Of a stretch of 64,000 bases of DNA, positions 32,064-43,900 are shown piece by piece. The DNA comes from Phylloscopus collybita. Lineage: Eukaryota > Chordata > Aves > Passeriformes > Phylloscopidae. The stretch spans positions 610,501-674,500 of the forward strand of contig JAJNNQ010000136.1 in the NCBI GenBank assembly GCA_027886175.1, written 5' to 3'. A program made the translations under genes and the position numbers. The notes beneath the pieces are model-generated. The model had not been told where the DNA came from and made no database searches. It was given only the letters and a program-made list of their open reading frames with translations. Position 1 is the first letter of the stretch. Every line of letters starts with the position of its first letter.

Positions 32064-35000
32064 ATGGCGCTCGCCGGGCGGCGAGACGCGCCCGAGCCGC
32101 CGGACTTCGAGATCCTGAAGCGGCTGGCGCGAGACCAGCTCGTCTACCTGCTGGAGCAGGTCCGGGGGCCACCCGGGGCCGGGATCCCGCACAGGGGCGG
32201 GCGTAGGGAGCCGGCGGGGTCGGTACCGGCCTTGGGCTTGGGGGTCGGTAGTCGGGGGGCGCGGGAGGGGCTGGGCACGGGGCAGCCGCCGGGTGCCGGC
32301 CCATGCCCGCCTGCCCGCAGCTCCCCGGGAAGAAGGACCTGTTCATCGAGGCCGACCTGATGAGCCCCCTGGACCGCATCGCCAACGTCTCCATCCTGAA
32401 GGTACCGCGGGGTCCGCTCGGGCCGCCCTGCCCTGCCCTGCCCTGCCCTGCCCTGCCCTGCCCGCCCTGCCCTGCCCTCCCTGCCCTGCCCTGCACTGCC
32501 CTGCCCTGCCCTGCCCTCCCTGCCCTGCCCTGCACTGCCCTGCCCTGCCCTGCACTGCCTGCCCTGCCCAGCCCTGCCCAGCCCTGCCCTGCCCTGCCCT
32601 GCACTGCCCTCCCTGCCCTGCCCTGCCCTGCCCTCCCTGCCCTGCCCTGCCTGCCCTGCCCTGCCCTGCCTGCCCTGCACTGCCTGCCCTGCCCTGCACT
32701 GCCTGCCCTCCCTGCCCTGCCCTGCCCTCCCTGCCCTGCCCCGCCCTGCCCTGCCCTGCCCTGCCCTGCCCTGCCCTGCCCTGCCCTCCCTGCCCTGCCC
32801 TCCCTGCCCTCCCTGCCCTGCCCTGCTCTGCCCTCCCTGCCCTCCCTGCCCTGCCCTGCCCTGCTCTGCCCTGCCCTGCCCTCCCTGCCCTGCCCTCCCC
32901 TGCCCAGCCCCGCCCTGCCCTGCCCTGCCCTCCCTGCCCTGCCCTGCCCTGCCCTGCCCTGCCCTGCCCTGCTCTGCCCTGCCCTGCCCTCCCTGCCCTG
33001 CCCTGCCCTGCACTGCCCTCCCTGCCCTGCCCTGCCCTGCCCTGCCCTGCCCTCCCTGCCCTGCCCTGCCCTCCCTGCCCTGCCCTGCCCTGCCTGCCCT
33101 GCCCTGCCCTGCCCTCCCTGCCCTCCCTGCCCTGCCCTGCCCTCCCTGCCCTGCCCTGCCCTGCCCTCCCTGCCCTCGGGCCGGCCCAACCCGCGCCCTG
33201 TCCCCGCAGCAGCACGACGTGGACAAGCTGTACAAGGTGGAGAGCCGGCCGGCCCCCGGCGCCAGCGACCAGTGAGTGCCCCGCGCCGGGGCTGCTGTCC
33301 TGCCCGGGAGGCGGCTCTGCCGTGCCCGGGCAGAGCTCCGGGAGGGGGGTTCCCGGGGCACGGACGGTACCGGCAGCCCCGCGCTCCGCTCTGTGATGCA
33401 GGTTCTGCTTCCTGGTGCGGCCGCGGGTCAGGACCATGAGGTTCATCGCCGGTGAGTGCGGTGAGCTGGGGCCGCTGCTGTGCCGTGCCCAGCCCTGAGG
33501 GGCTCTCGGCCAGCCCTGCTCCCGGGGCTTCCCTCGTGCCCGGGGCCATCGGGCTCTGGGAGCCGAGGGGAGCTGTGCCTGGCTGCGTGGGCAGCTTTGC
33601 AGGGGCTGTGTGGGGTGTCCACAGATATTGTCAACGCTGACAAGATGTCAGGGAGGAGCAGGAAGTACAAAATCATCTTCAGCCCCCAGAAGGTCAGTGG
33701 GACCCACGGTGCTGCCCGTTCCCCTGTCACTCTGTGTGCCTGCCCAGCCTTTGCACCCTCCACCCCTTCTACAGGCACCAAAAAGTGTTTGTTTCTAACC
33801 CAGAAATGTTTAACTAAACCCAAGTGTTGTGACACCTGGGAAGGCACTGGGCCCTTCCAGAGCTTTTCCTGCTCAGAGCCTGCCCGGCCCTGAGGGTCTC
33901 CCCTTCCCTTCCAGTTCTATGCTTGTGAGATGGTGCTGGAGGAAGAAGGGGTCTTTGGTGGTGAGTGGGGCTGCAGTGCTGGCTCGGGGTAGCTGAGACC
34001 GCAGGATCCCAGTTAAATCCCAGTACTGGGATCCCTGTGTGGGCAGGGAACACAGGTTCTCTTGAGGCTGGCTGCCAGCCTGCAGGCAGATGTGTGCCCA
34101 CACAGCATCATCCCCTCTCTTCTGCCTGAGGAGAGGAGGCAGGGTCCTGCCACCCATCCTGTCTGAAGCTCCACAGGCCCTGTTTTGGGGCTGCTGTCAT
34201 TCTTGGGGCTCTTGCTGCCCAGGGCTGCAGAGCTGTGCCCTATCCCTGTCCAAACACAGATGTCACCTGCGATGAATGGTCCTTCTACCTGCTGCCCCTG
34301 GATGAGGATATCATCAGCATGGAGCTGCCCGAGTTCTTCCGCGACTACTTTCTGGTCAGTGGGACGCTGTGGTGGGGTGACAGCACCATCCTGTCCCCTG
34401 TGCCTCACTGGGGCTGGGGACAAGGTGCTGTTCAGAGAGGAGGTGTGTGGCGTCCTGCTCAGCCCCTCAGTCTGCACCAGGGGCCCCGTCTGCTCCCCAG
34501 GGGCAGCTTTTACTGGGGAGTGGTGACTCGGCCCTGGGCTGGCCCCTCTGCCCCTGGCCGAGCAGCTTCAGGACATCCCTGAAGTTGTGTTCCTGGGATG
34601 AGGCTCCCAGCTCCGTGCCCAGGTTCCTCCCCAGCTGCCCACACTCCCTCCCTCATCCTGCAGGAGGGAGATCACCGCTGGATCAACCCTATTGCCAGAG
34701 CCCTGCAGCTGCTGAACTCCCTCTATGGCCCTTTTGGGAGGACCTACGGCATCGGCCGCTGTGCTAAGGTGTGCCTGGCTCCAGGAGTCCCTCGGGGCCC
34801 CAGCAGGGGTGCAGCTTGCAGGGCCGTGGACCCCATCAGCCACATGGCAGCACGTCACCACAGAGGTGTCACTGCGCTATGCCTCGTCCTGGGCAGGTTT
34901 TTGGGGTGCCCCATATGCTAAGGTGGGCAGCAGAGGGGCAGCTGCTGCTCACTGGGGTGTGGTGGAGCCCCCCGTGCCCCGAGTGGGGAGCATTTGTGCC

Positions 35001-38000
35001 TGGCCTTGGTTGTCAGCCCCTGTCAGTGTGTGCCAGGGCCCTCGGTGGGAGCCTGGGGCTGCTCCCCCAGCCTGGCACCCTCTGCCCCTCACAGATGAGC
35101 TACGAGCTGTGGCGGGACTTGGAGGAGGAGAGCGAGGGTGAGGGCCAGGGCAGGAAGCCTGAGATTGGACACGTCTTCCTCGTGGACAGAGGTGGGCTGA
35201 GGCAAGGGCAGCGCCCGGGAGGCTGTGGTTTGGGCATCAGGTCCAGAGGGGAAGGGGAAGCCTGTGTGGGGTGGCAGGAGGAGCCAGAGGGCAGCCTGGC
35301 TCCTGCTCTCCTTGCAGACGTGGACTACGTGACAGCACTCTGCTCCCAAGTGGTCTACGAGGGGCTCGTGGATGACACCTTCCGCATCAAGTGTGGTAGG
35401 TGACTTGGGAAGGGCACAGGGCAGCACGGGGCTCTGCACTCACCCTGGGGCAGAATGGGGCTCTGCACTCACCCTGGGGCTCTGCACTCACCCTGGGGCT
35501 CTGCACTCACCGTGGGGCAGAACAGGGCTCTGCACTCACCCTGGGGCAGAACAGGGCTCTGCACTCACCCTGGGGCTCTGCACTCACCATGGGGCTCTGC
35601 ACTCACTGTGGGGCAGAACAGAGCTCTGCACTCACCCTGGGGCTCTGCACTCACTGTGGGGCAGAACAGAGCTCTGCACTCACCATGGGGCTGTGCACTC
35701 ACCGTGGGGCAGAACAGGGCTCTGCACTCACCCTGGGGCAGAACAGGGCTCTGCACTCACCCTGGGGCTCTGCACTCACCATGGGGCTCTGCACTCACCG
35801 TGGGGCAGAACAGAGCTCTGCCCTCACCCTGGGGCTCTGCCCTCACCGCCCAGCATCTGCAGGGTTTGTGCCTGGCGTTGTCAGGCACGGTGCTGTTCCC
35901 AGAGAGACAGTCCCAATGTGGGGTGTTCCTGGAGCTCATCCACAAGGACATTCCTCACTTTGACCAAGAGACTGTGACGCTGTTCAAGATCACAGCGACA
36001 CGGACTCTGAGGTCAGAAGGCTGACAATGTCTCCAATCTTTGTTACCTGGGAATTTCTTCCCTTTATGCTATTTTACAAAGATCCACCCAAGGGGTGGAA
36101 GAAAGACAAACTTCTTCAAGTACAGAGGTCAAGTCAGGGGGACATCAAGAAGTCCCTTCTAGGGAAAGAAAAGTAAACATAGGTTACAGTCAGGAGAACT
36201 GTCTCTTGTTGACAGAACAGTGTCTGGGAAAGAGTTTCAGAGAAACCCAAACATCACAGGCATGAACCAGGGCTACAAGAGTGGGCTGGCATCCCCTGTC
36301 TCTGCTGCCTCTTACATCAAGGCTCGTGCATGTGAGAATGTTGCTACGTCTGGGACAAAGCAGCTCTTCACTTTTCCCTGCAGGCAGTGTGGATTTTGGG
36401 CCAGATGTCACCTCTTCTGACAAGAGTATTAAGGTGCTGCTCAATTCCCAGGACAAAGTGAGTCCTCACAAGCCTCGGGGGAGTCCCCTTGGTGGGACAA
36501 GGCAGGGTGGATCATTCCCTCCCCTAAGCTTGAGCAGGAGTGGCTGGGGGCTGCTGGCCCCCCGGAGCATGGGTTCAGGCACAGAGACCAGAGAAACTTG
36601 GTGTGCAGGTGCAGCTCCACTTGTGAACCTGTCAGAGTTCCTGCATGCAGGGCTGTGTCACAAATGAGCGTTTTAAGGTCACTAAAGGAATCACCAGCAA
36701 AGGTATCTGCAAAAATGGGTTTAATATAAAAGCTGCAACATGGCAAAATTTGTTGCCAAAGTTCTAAGTGGTTAAAGCACACAGATGAAAAGAAAAAAAA
36801 AATCAATCAATCCAAACCAAAATTAACGCAAAAATATCTATGTGGAGGTGGAGGTGGGGAATGAGTGGGTAATCAAAAGGATAGAAAGGAATGCAGAAGA
36901 TCCCCCTGTTGAGTCACAAGGTTCATAGTAATTTTCCATCCTGGCCACAATTCAGGTTGGTATTTAACTGTGGAATTGAAATGAAACGAAAATATTACTC
37001 CTCTTGGGTTTTTATTCAGGTTACAAAAATAAATTTCCCAGGCTGTTCATTAAAAAACAGGAGTTAGTTAGACAGTACTAGTTCCTAGGAAGAGTGTTTC
37101 CACTAAGCTGGGGAGGAGCTGAGCCCGGGTGCTGTTCATCGAGGCTGACCCCTGAGGAGCATCCTCAGGGGGTGGGGTGGAGGCTCCCCGGGATGCACCC
37201 CCAGGGCTGCTGTGCTGCCAGCCAGGCCTTGGTGGCTGGGGGTGGCAGTGCCAGCGTGCTGGGGGCTCTGTGTCTCCAGGGCTGCAGCTGGCTGGGCCCT
37301 GCTAGCTGCAGTGCCTCCCCAGGTGTTCAGTGAGATTCGGAACGAGCACTTCTCCCGCGTCTTCGGCTTCCTGAGCCAGAAGTCCCGGAACCTGCAGGCG
37401 CAGTACGACGTGAGTGCCAGCCTGGCCTGGGGCTGCCTGCGGCACCGTGCCCCACAGCCAGGCCACAGCCCTGCCCTCCCTCCCGCAGCGCCGCCAGGGC
37501 ATGGACATCAAACAGATGAAGGACTTTGTGTCCCAGGAGCTGAAGGGACTGAAGCAGGAGCATCGCCTGCTGAGCCTGCGTAGGAACCTGAGGGGAGGGA
37601 GGCTGTACTGCAAGTGATGGAGCCTGGGGGAGAGCAGGGGGTCGGGGTCCCTGGATGTGCCCAGGGCAGGGGCTGTTGGCTGTGCTAACAGTGCCTGCAG
37701 AGCCCTTCCCCATCTCTTGGCTCTGTAGATATTGGTGCCTGTGAGTCTATCATGAAAAAGAAAACCAAGCAGGACTTCCAAGAAACCATCAAGGCTGAAC
37801 ACTGTGAGTGCTGCTCCGTGCCCTATCTGTGCCTACCCTCCCCCCAGTCTGACCCATGGCCTCGCTTGCCCCAGGCCCAGGCAGCCTCATGCCTGGATGT
37901 TCCCTGAGTGGCCACCGTCCTCCCAGTCCCTTGTTTTGGGGGTGCCTCAAGATCCTAAGTAGGGTCAGGCTGCACTCTCTGAGAGGAAATGTGTGGTGGG

Positions 38001-40554
38001 GTGGGGTGGGGGCCCAATCCCTGGGGTGTTGGGAGGGCAGCTGAGCCCAGAGCCCAGCTCAGTGGGCTGGCAAGAGCCCTGGGGTGATGGCACCTGTGCC
38101 CCTGCCACAGCACTGCTGGAGGGCTTTGACATCCGTGAGAGCACCAGCTTCATCGAAGAGCACATTGACCGGCAGGTGAGACCACGGGGCTGCCTGCCCC
38201 AGCTGCCCCAGCTGCCCCTGCTGCCCCTGCCTGCCCCTGCCTGCCCCTGCTCACCCCTGCCAACCCCTGCCAACCCCTGCCAACCCCTGCTCCCCACAGG
38301 TGTCCCCCATCGACAGCCTGCGCCTCATGTGCCTCCTGTCCATCACGGAAAATGGTGAGTGCCCCACTGAGCTGGGCCACAGCAGTGGCACCGAGCCCCA
38401 GCCCTGGCACAGAGCTCACCTGGTGCTCCCCACAGGTCTCATCCCCAAGGATTACCGCTCCCTGAAAACCCAGTACCTGCAGGTGAGGGGCCCAGGGGGT
38501 CACTGCAGAGCAAGAGCTGTGTCGGACGGGGGTTCCCCTCCCTCTGGCCTGGCCACGAGGCCTCGGGCAGCAGCACTCCTGGGGATGGGCCCTGCCTCCA
38601 CTGGCCCTTCAGGAGCCCCAGCGTGCCCAGGCTGTCTCTGCAGGACAGACCCTGCTGCCCCAGGCTCCAGCTGCCCCTGCCCTGTGCTTGCTCTGAGCAA
38701 CCCGTGCCTGCTCCCCGTGCTTGCAGCTGGGGCTGCACACTGACCTGGCTGCCCCATCCCAGAGCTACGGGCCTGAGCACCTGCTGACCTTCCACAACCT
38801 CAAGCGCATCGGGCTGCTGACAGAGCAGTCAGCGGGGGACACCCTGACAGCCGTGGAGAGCAAAGTCAGCAAGCTGGTGACAGACCGTGCTGCAGGTGAG
38901 CCAGCCCGCTGCCCCACGGCCCTGGAGCCTGGGCAGGGGAGCTGCTGCTGCTGCTGCTGCTGTGGGCTGCAAGCAGCAGGCGTGTCTCCAGCAGTGCTGC
39001 TGCAGGCAGGCCCGTGGGCTCTGCTGTGGGGACACCAGGGCTGGCAGCCACCAGGGCCATGCTCAGAGCACACAGCTCTGCACATCGCTGCCAGCCTGCG
39101 TCTGGGATCCAGACACAGCCTCTTAAGATGATTCTCCTTGTCATGTCTTCCAGGAAAGATCACAGATGCATTTAATTCTTTGGCCAGGAAGAGTAATTTC
39201 CGAGCCATAAGCAAGAAGCTGGGGTTGGTACGTCCTCCAGGGGTGCTGGCTGGCCACAGTGCCCACAGAGAGAGAGCTGTGCTTAGCCTGTGCCCGTGCC
39301 CAGGCTGCAGGCCTGGCACCTCAGGGGGACACAGCTCAGGCCAGAGCTGCTGCAGCTGTTCCAGGCAGCCTGCAGCCTTCTTGGGGCTGGGGGCCACTGC
39401 CAGCTTCCCACTCTGCCCTGCCCCTGTGCCCTGGGAGTGTGACGCAGCTCTGGGGCTTTCCTTGCCCCTTCCAGACACAGCAGTGGCACTGGGCAGGCAG
39501 CCCTGTGTCCTCCATCCTGAGGTACAGGTCCTAGGGTGCTGGCAAGGTGACACTTCTGTCCCTGGCCCCTGCTGCACAGCCCACCCAGGCCCTGTGCTGC
39601 TGGCTCTGGCATGGTGGGGCGGGAGGGGGGGACAGAGCCGTGCTCCAAGTGTCTGTCCCTCCTCACCTCTGGGGGGGTGAGGCCCCAAGCAGCCTGGTCC
39701 TGTACCCTTGGTGTCCCCTGTCACTGCAGACCCCTCGGCTGGACGGCGAGTATGACCTCAAAATGCCTCGGGACATGGCATACGTGTTTGGCGGGGCGTA
39801 TGTGCCCCTGAGCTGCAAGATCATCGAGCAGGTGAGCTCCTCTGCTGCTGCAGAGAGCCAGGCACATCCCCTCAAGGCTCTGCCTCCTCCTGGGGAGTGC
39901 AGCAGGGGTCCCTCTGCCCCTGGTGGTGGTCACCTACTGCTCCTGGCCTCCTGAGCAGTGCCAGCACCCAGGTGACAGCCTGCCCGTCCCTCAGGTGCTG
40001 GAGCGCCGGGGCTGGCAGGGCCTGGAGGAGGTCGTGCGACTGCTCAATGGCAACGAGTTCTGTGTCTCAGGTAGTGCGGGGTGCTGGGGGCGGCGGGCTG
40101 GCAGCTGGCAGGTCTCACAGCACTCGTCCCTATCCAGACAGCACAGTGGAGGACAACCCTGCCTGGGAGTCCCAGCGTGTTGTCCTCGCTGTCTTCCTGG
40201 GGGGCTGCACCTTCTCGGAAATCGCGGCCCTCCGCTTCCTGGGGAAGGAGAGAGGTAGGAGCGGGCTGGGGAGGAAGGGCAGGGAGCAGGCAGGGGCCCG
40301 GGGGTGCCGGCAGGCAGGCAGGCTCTGTGCACAGGGACCGGCACCGGCTGCACCGTGGGGAGGGGGCACAGGGGGCACGGCTGCCCGGGACAAGGGCCGG
40401 TGACGGGGCTGGCGGTGCCGGTGACGGGGCTGGCAGTGCCCAGCACTGCGGGCACCGACCGGCCTTTCCTGCAGGCTGCAAGTTCATCTTCCTGACCACG
40501 GCCATCACCAACAGTGCCCGCATGATGGAGGCAATGATTGAGGCCAAGGCCTGA
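32064..40554 (+). CDS. VPS33B: VPS33B, Sec1/Munc18-family tethering subunit
   Basis: Twenty-three exons: 32064-32159, 32321-32401, 33210-33271, 33402-33451, 33625-33692, 33915-33960, 34260-34354, 34664-34768, 35095-35191, 35318-35395, 36384-36457, 37323-37409, 37489-37579, 37729-37803, 38111-38175, 38300-38354, 38436-38482, 38763-38895, 39154-39227, 39730-39831, 39995-40070, 40138-40254, 40475-40554. They encode 617 residues, the same as human. Signature stretches include [43 protein letters not shown] and [21 protein letters not shown]33B pairs with VIPAS39 in the CHEVI complex and acts on late endosomes, platelet alpha-granules and apical trafficking. The exon 1 donor (CAG|GTCCGG) is weak. 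Intron 2 holds a CCCTG array. Intron 10 holds another tandem array and an antisense LTR. Confidence 0.96.
32425..33176 (+). repeat. 750-bp CCCTG pentanucleotide-based satellite, VPS33B intron 2
   Basis: Almost the whole intron is (CCCTG)n interrupted by CCCTCCCTG, CACTG and CCTGCCTG variants. C and G are strongly strand-segregated, with no A apart from variant CACTG/CCAG units. All long frames across it on both strands are repeat artefacts. Confidence 0.97.
35427..35850 (+). repeat. Tandem array of 19- and 29-bp units, VPS33B intron 10
   Basis: The core GGGGCTCTGCACTCACC recurs about 19 times. Units are either 19 bp or 29 bp, the longer form adding GGGGCAGAACA. Long frames across it are artefacts. 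Each unit contains a CTCAC, i.e. a GTGAG on the other strand. Confidence 0.92.
35974..36276 (-). mobile_element. Solo LTR, copy A (VPS33B intron 10)
   Basis: About 300 bp is shared with 44260-44555 and 45238-45535, including CTCTGAGGTCAGAAGGCTGA, TTCCCTTTATGCTATTTTAC and GGGAAAGAGTTTCAGAGAAA. Read on the minus strand, copy C shows TATA-like and AATAAA elements in LTR order. I therefore call the family a retroviral LTR inserted antisense to the host gene. No coding interior is attached here. Confidence 0.65.
36280..37322 (+). other. VPS33B introns 10-11 remainder
   Basis: Apart from exon 11 (36384-36457), the stretch is noncoding. About 36670-37090 is markedly A/T-rich compared with its surroundings and resembles old repeat DNA, but I cannot name a family. 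Confidence 0.4.
38199..38293 (+). repeat. CTGCCCC short tandem repeat, VPS33B intron 15
   Basis: Tandem units of CTGCCCCTGC and CCAACCCCTG type fill most of this short intron. A CTG run, GCTGCTGCTGCTGCTGCTG, also occurs near 38941-38961 in intron 18. Confidence 0.8.
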
Positions 40555-40582
40555 GGCGCGGCGGGCCCGGGGAAAGCCTGCC

Positions 40583-40588
40583 AATAAA
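40583..40588 (+). terminator. VPS33B: VPS33B polyadenylation signal
   Basis: AATAAA lies 28 nt after the stop codon, followed by CATCTCTGCTGAC. The 3' UTR is very short, as for HDDC3 and NGRN. Confidence 0.75.
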
Positions 40589-40619
40589 CATCTCTGCTGA
40601 CAACGACCCGGCCTGGGGC

Positions 40620-40988
40620 TGTCTGTGAGGGCGGGCGCTGGCGGGAGCGCTACCCCGCCGACACCGGCGCCGCGGGACGGGCGGGCCCGGTGGAGCCGTG
40701 GCTCGGGCGCGGGGGCGCGCAGGCACCGCCCGGGGCGCGGGGGCGCGCAGGCCCCGTGCGCGGTCACGGCGCGCTGTCAAATGGCGGTCGCGCGGTGGCG
40801 CCGTTAGCCGCGCAGGACGCCGCGGCGCCGTCGCTCCGGATTGGCTGGAAGCGCGGAAGGCTCCGCACCACCATTGGCTGGGGGCTGCTTGGGGCGGGGC
40901 GCGGTGGCGGTTGTGGGCGGGGCCGTGGTGGCGCGGCAGCCACTGAGGCGCGGCCGGGAGCGGAGTTTGAATTGTGGGAGCGGCGGCG
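40620..40988 (+). promoter_or_regulatory. PRC1: PRC1 promoter with two inverted CCAAT boxes and a CHR
   Basis: This is a CpG island. ATTGGCTGG occurs at 40840 and again at 40873, a 33-bp spacing typical of paired NF-Y sites. A cell-cycle homology region TTTGAA lies at 40966-40971, 18 bp before the ATG. CCAAT plus CHR is the DREAM/MuvB-B-MYB arrangement of G2/M genes, and PRC1 is such a gene. No TATA box is present. Confidence 0.7.
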
Positions 40989-43900
40989 ATGGAGCGCGGA
41001 GCCAAGAGGAAAAGGTGCGGGACCGGGGACCGGGAACCGGGGGGAACAGGGGCGAACCGCCATTCGGGGCTGCGGGCACGGCTGGGAGGAAGCGCTGGGA
41101 AGCGGGGCAGGAGGTCCCGGCGGGCCGGGCGGTGGCCGGGGAGGCTCTCGGGCCCCGAGCCGGTCCTTGGCCGCTGACGGCCCGCGGTGCCCTCAGCGAG
41201 CTGCTGGCGGCCGAGGCCGTGTGCTGCCTGCACCGGGCCATGGCGACTCTGCGGGACATCTGGGAAGAGATCGGTATTCCCGAGGAGCAGCGCCTGGAGC
41301 GCACGGACACCGTTAGAAAGCACATCAAGGTGAGGGGCGGGGGGTCACCGGTTCTTCTGTTGAGCCGCGTACCTGCTGCCCGGGACCCGAGCAGCTCGGA
41401 GCGGCTCACCCAGGGCTGCTGCGAGCACCGGGGGTCCCTGCCCGGCTGTCACCGTGCCTCTGCCCTTGCCCTGTGCACCCCCGTCCTACTGGGCTCCCCA
41501 CGCTGCCCACGCTTCATTCGGGCCCAGCCGTGGGTCTCTGGAAGTGATCCTCACACTGCCCTGCCCGCTCTCTGCTCCCACACCCTGCCTCTCACCACAC
41601 CTGTGCTGCAGAGTCTCCTGGACCTGATGGTGGAGGAGGAGGAAAGCCTCAAGGAGCGTCTGCTAAAGAGCATCGCCCTGTGTCGGAAGGAGCTGGACAC
41701 GCTGTGCAGGGAGCTCCAGCTGGGCTCCATTGAGGTGAGATGTGGGATCCTGCTGCCTGGGTGTCTGGAGAGGCCAGAGCTTACAAGGCAAATATCTACT
41801 CAAAACTGCTTCTCCGGGTGCTTGGTAGAGCCGAGATCTTTGTGGCTTTTCACAGGCCAGGCATTGGTAGGAGGTTGTGTGGTGTTCTCCAGCACCTTGA
41901 TTTGTGTGTTGCTGGTGTTCATGCACCTTCCTGGGGAACATCTTGCTCAGACCCAGGCCTGGTGCCCTGGTCTTTGTATAAAAACCTAAAGCATGAGCGA
42001 GGTGCGGGAGAATTGTGGAGCAGAGCTGATTTCTGGCCTCCTGCAGACAGAGGAGGAATGCACCATCCTGCAGATGGAGAAGAACCTGCGCACGCGTGTG
42101 GAGGTGCTGCAGAAGCAGAAGCGGGACCGGAAGCGGGAGCTGAAGGCCCTGCAGGAGCAGGACCAAGGCCTGTGTGCCAAACTGGACACAGCTCTGTTCA
42201 GCATCGACACAGAGACTGTGCCCAGCTTGGAGGATCTGGACCGATACCGGTGCCACGTGGCCTCCCTCAACGCCCTGAAGGTGAGCCTGGAGGGTGAGGG
42301 GGTCGCTGAGGGGCCCACGAGGGGCCCCTGGTTCCTGACACTGCCCTCACCCCAGGAGCAAAGGCGGGAGGAATTTGTCAGCAGCAAGCGTCAGATCATT
42401 CTGCTGATGGAGGAGCTGGAGCACACCCCGGACACCAGCTTCGAGCAGGAAGTGGTGTCTGAGGATGAGGAGGCGTTCTGCCTGTCCAGTGCCAACATTG
42501 TGGCCCTCCAGAACCTGCTGCAGCTGGTATGTCGTGCTCTGAGGCAGCACTGGGGCTGCTGTGTGTGCTGCCAGCAGCTGCCACCGTGATGCAAGAGCAG
42601 CCACGAGGTTTTGGCAAGGCTGGGTGTTAGAGCACCCTTTCCAGGGGGGTTGAGGAGATCTCCTGTGCCAAGAGTGTGGCTTTGCAGGTGCAGCAGAGCC
42701 AAAGGCTGTGCTGATTCCCTGCTCCCTCCCCCTCCCTGCAGCTGGAAGCTCGACAGTCCCTGAACAAGGCTGTGTGCACACAGCTGAGTGACAGGATCTG
42801 CACACTCTGGGAAATGCTGCACATCCCAGAGGAGGAGAGAGTGTCCTCGGCCGTGCACCAGCCCTGGTCCAGAGTCGAAACCAGGAGAGCTGTAAGAGCC
42901 CTGCTGTGCTCGTGGTGGGAGGGCTGGGGGCAGCAGCTCTGGGGGGTCTTATGCTGCTGGTTGCTCAGTGAGGGGTGAGGGGAGCAGGCCAAACTCTGCC
43001 TTTGGAGGGAGGAGCTGGAACAGCTGCTTCATTCTAGAGAGCAGCTCACGCAGAAGATGAACTCTGTTCTCCCCCTCTTCCTCCCTGACCTGTGCTCTGG
43101 TCCTGGGACAGCTGCAGCAGGAAGTGGACCGTCTGGAGGAGCTAAAGTTGCAGAACATGAAATCCGTGATCCTGGCCATCAGGGCAGAGCTGGCTGACTA
43201 CTGGGACAAATGCTTCTACAGCCAGGAGCAGAAGGAAAGCTTCAGCCCCTTCTATGATGGTGGGTGCTGGCTGGCCAGGAAGTTTTGGGGAGGAATCTCC
43301 GGGGTTCCAGCAGCCCCCTGACCTGGCTGTTGTGCCCTTCCAGAGGATTACACAGAGGCAATGCTGGAGCTGCATGATGCTGAGTTGAGCAAAATGAAGA
43401 TCTACTATGAAGCCCACAAAGATCTCTTTGAGGGTGTGCAGAAGTGGGAGGAGAACTGGAAGCTGTTCCTGGAGCTGGAGGTATTGTCCAGGCAGGAGCA
43501 CGGTGTGTCATGGGTCAGTGTGTACCTCTGCCCCCGTGGGAGAGCGCTCTGGGAAGGAGCAGGGAGGCCCTGGGAAGTCGTGGTGGGCCAGTGCAGGGGT
43601 GAGGTGCTGTGTTTCAAGCACTGGGGTGTTTGTGCAGGGCTGGCTCCTCCGGGGCCTTCACTGTGTGATGTTGAGGGGATTGGGTGCTGTGTTTGTGTCT
43701 CCCCTGACCACCCTTCTCTACCAGAGTAAAGCAAGTGACCCCAGCCGCTTCCACAATAGAGGAGGAAACCTCCTGAAAGAGGAGAAGCAGCGATCAAAGC
43801 TGCAGAAGACGCTGTCCAGGGTAGGTCAAGCCCTGGGGAAGGAGCTGTGGTCCCACTGACAGAGGAAAAGAGATCCTTGGGTGTGGGACACCTGTGTTCA

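Noticed and set aside
31768..33549. Frame of 593 codons rich in Gly-Arg-Ala-Gln opposite VPS33B
   Set aside because: It is the complement of the CCCTG satellite in intron 2, with no family resemblance.
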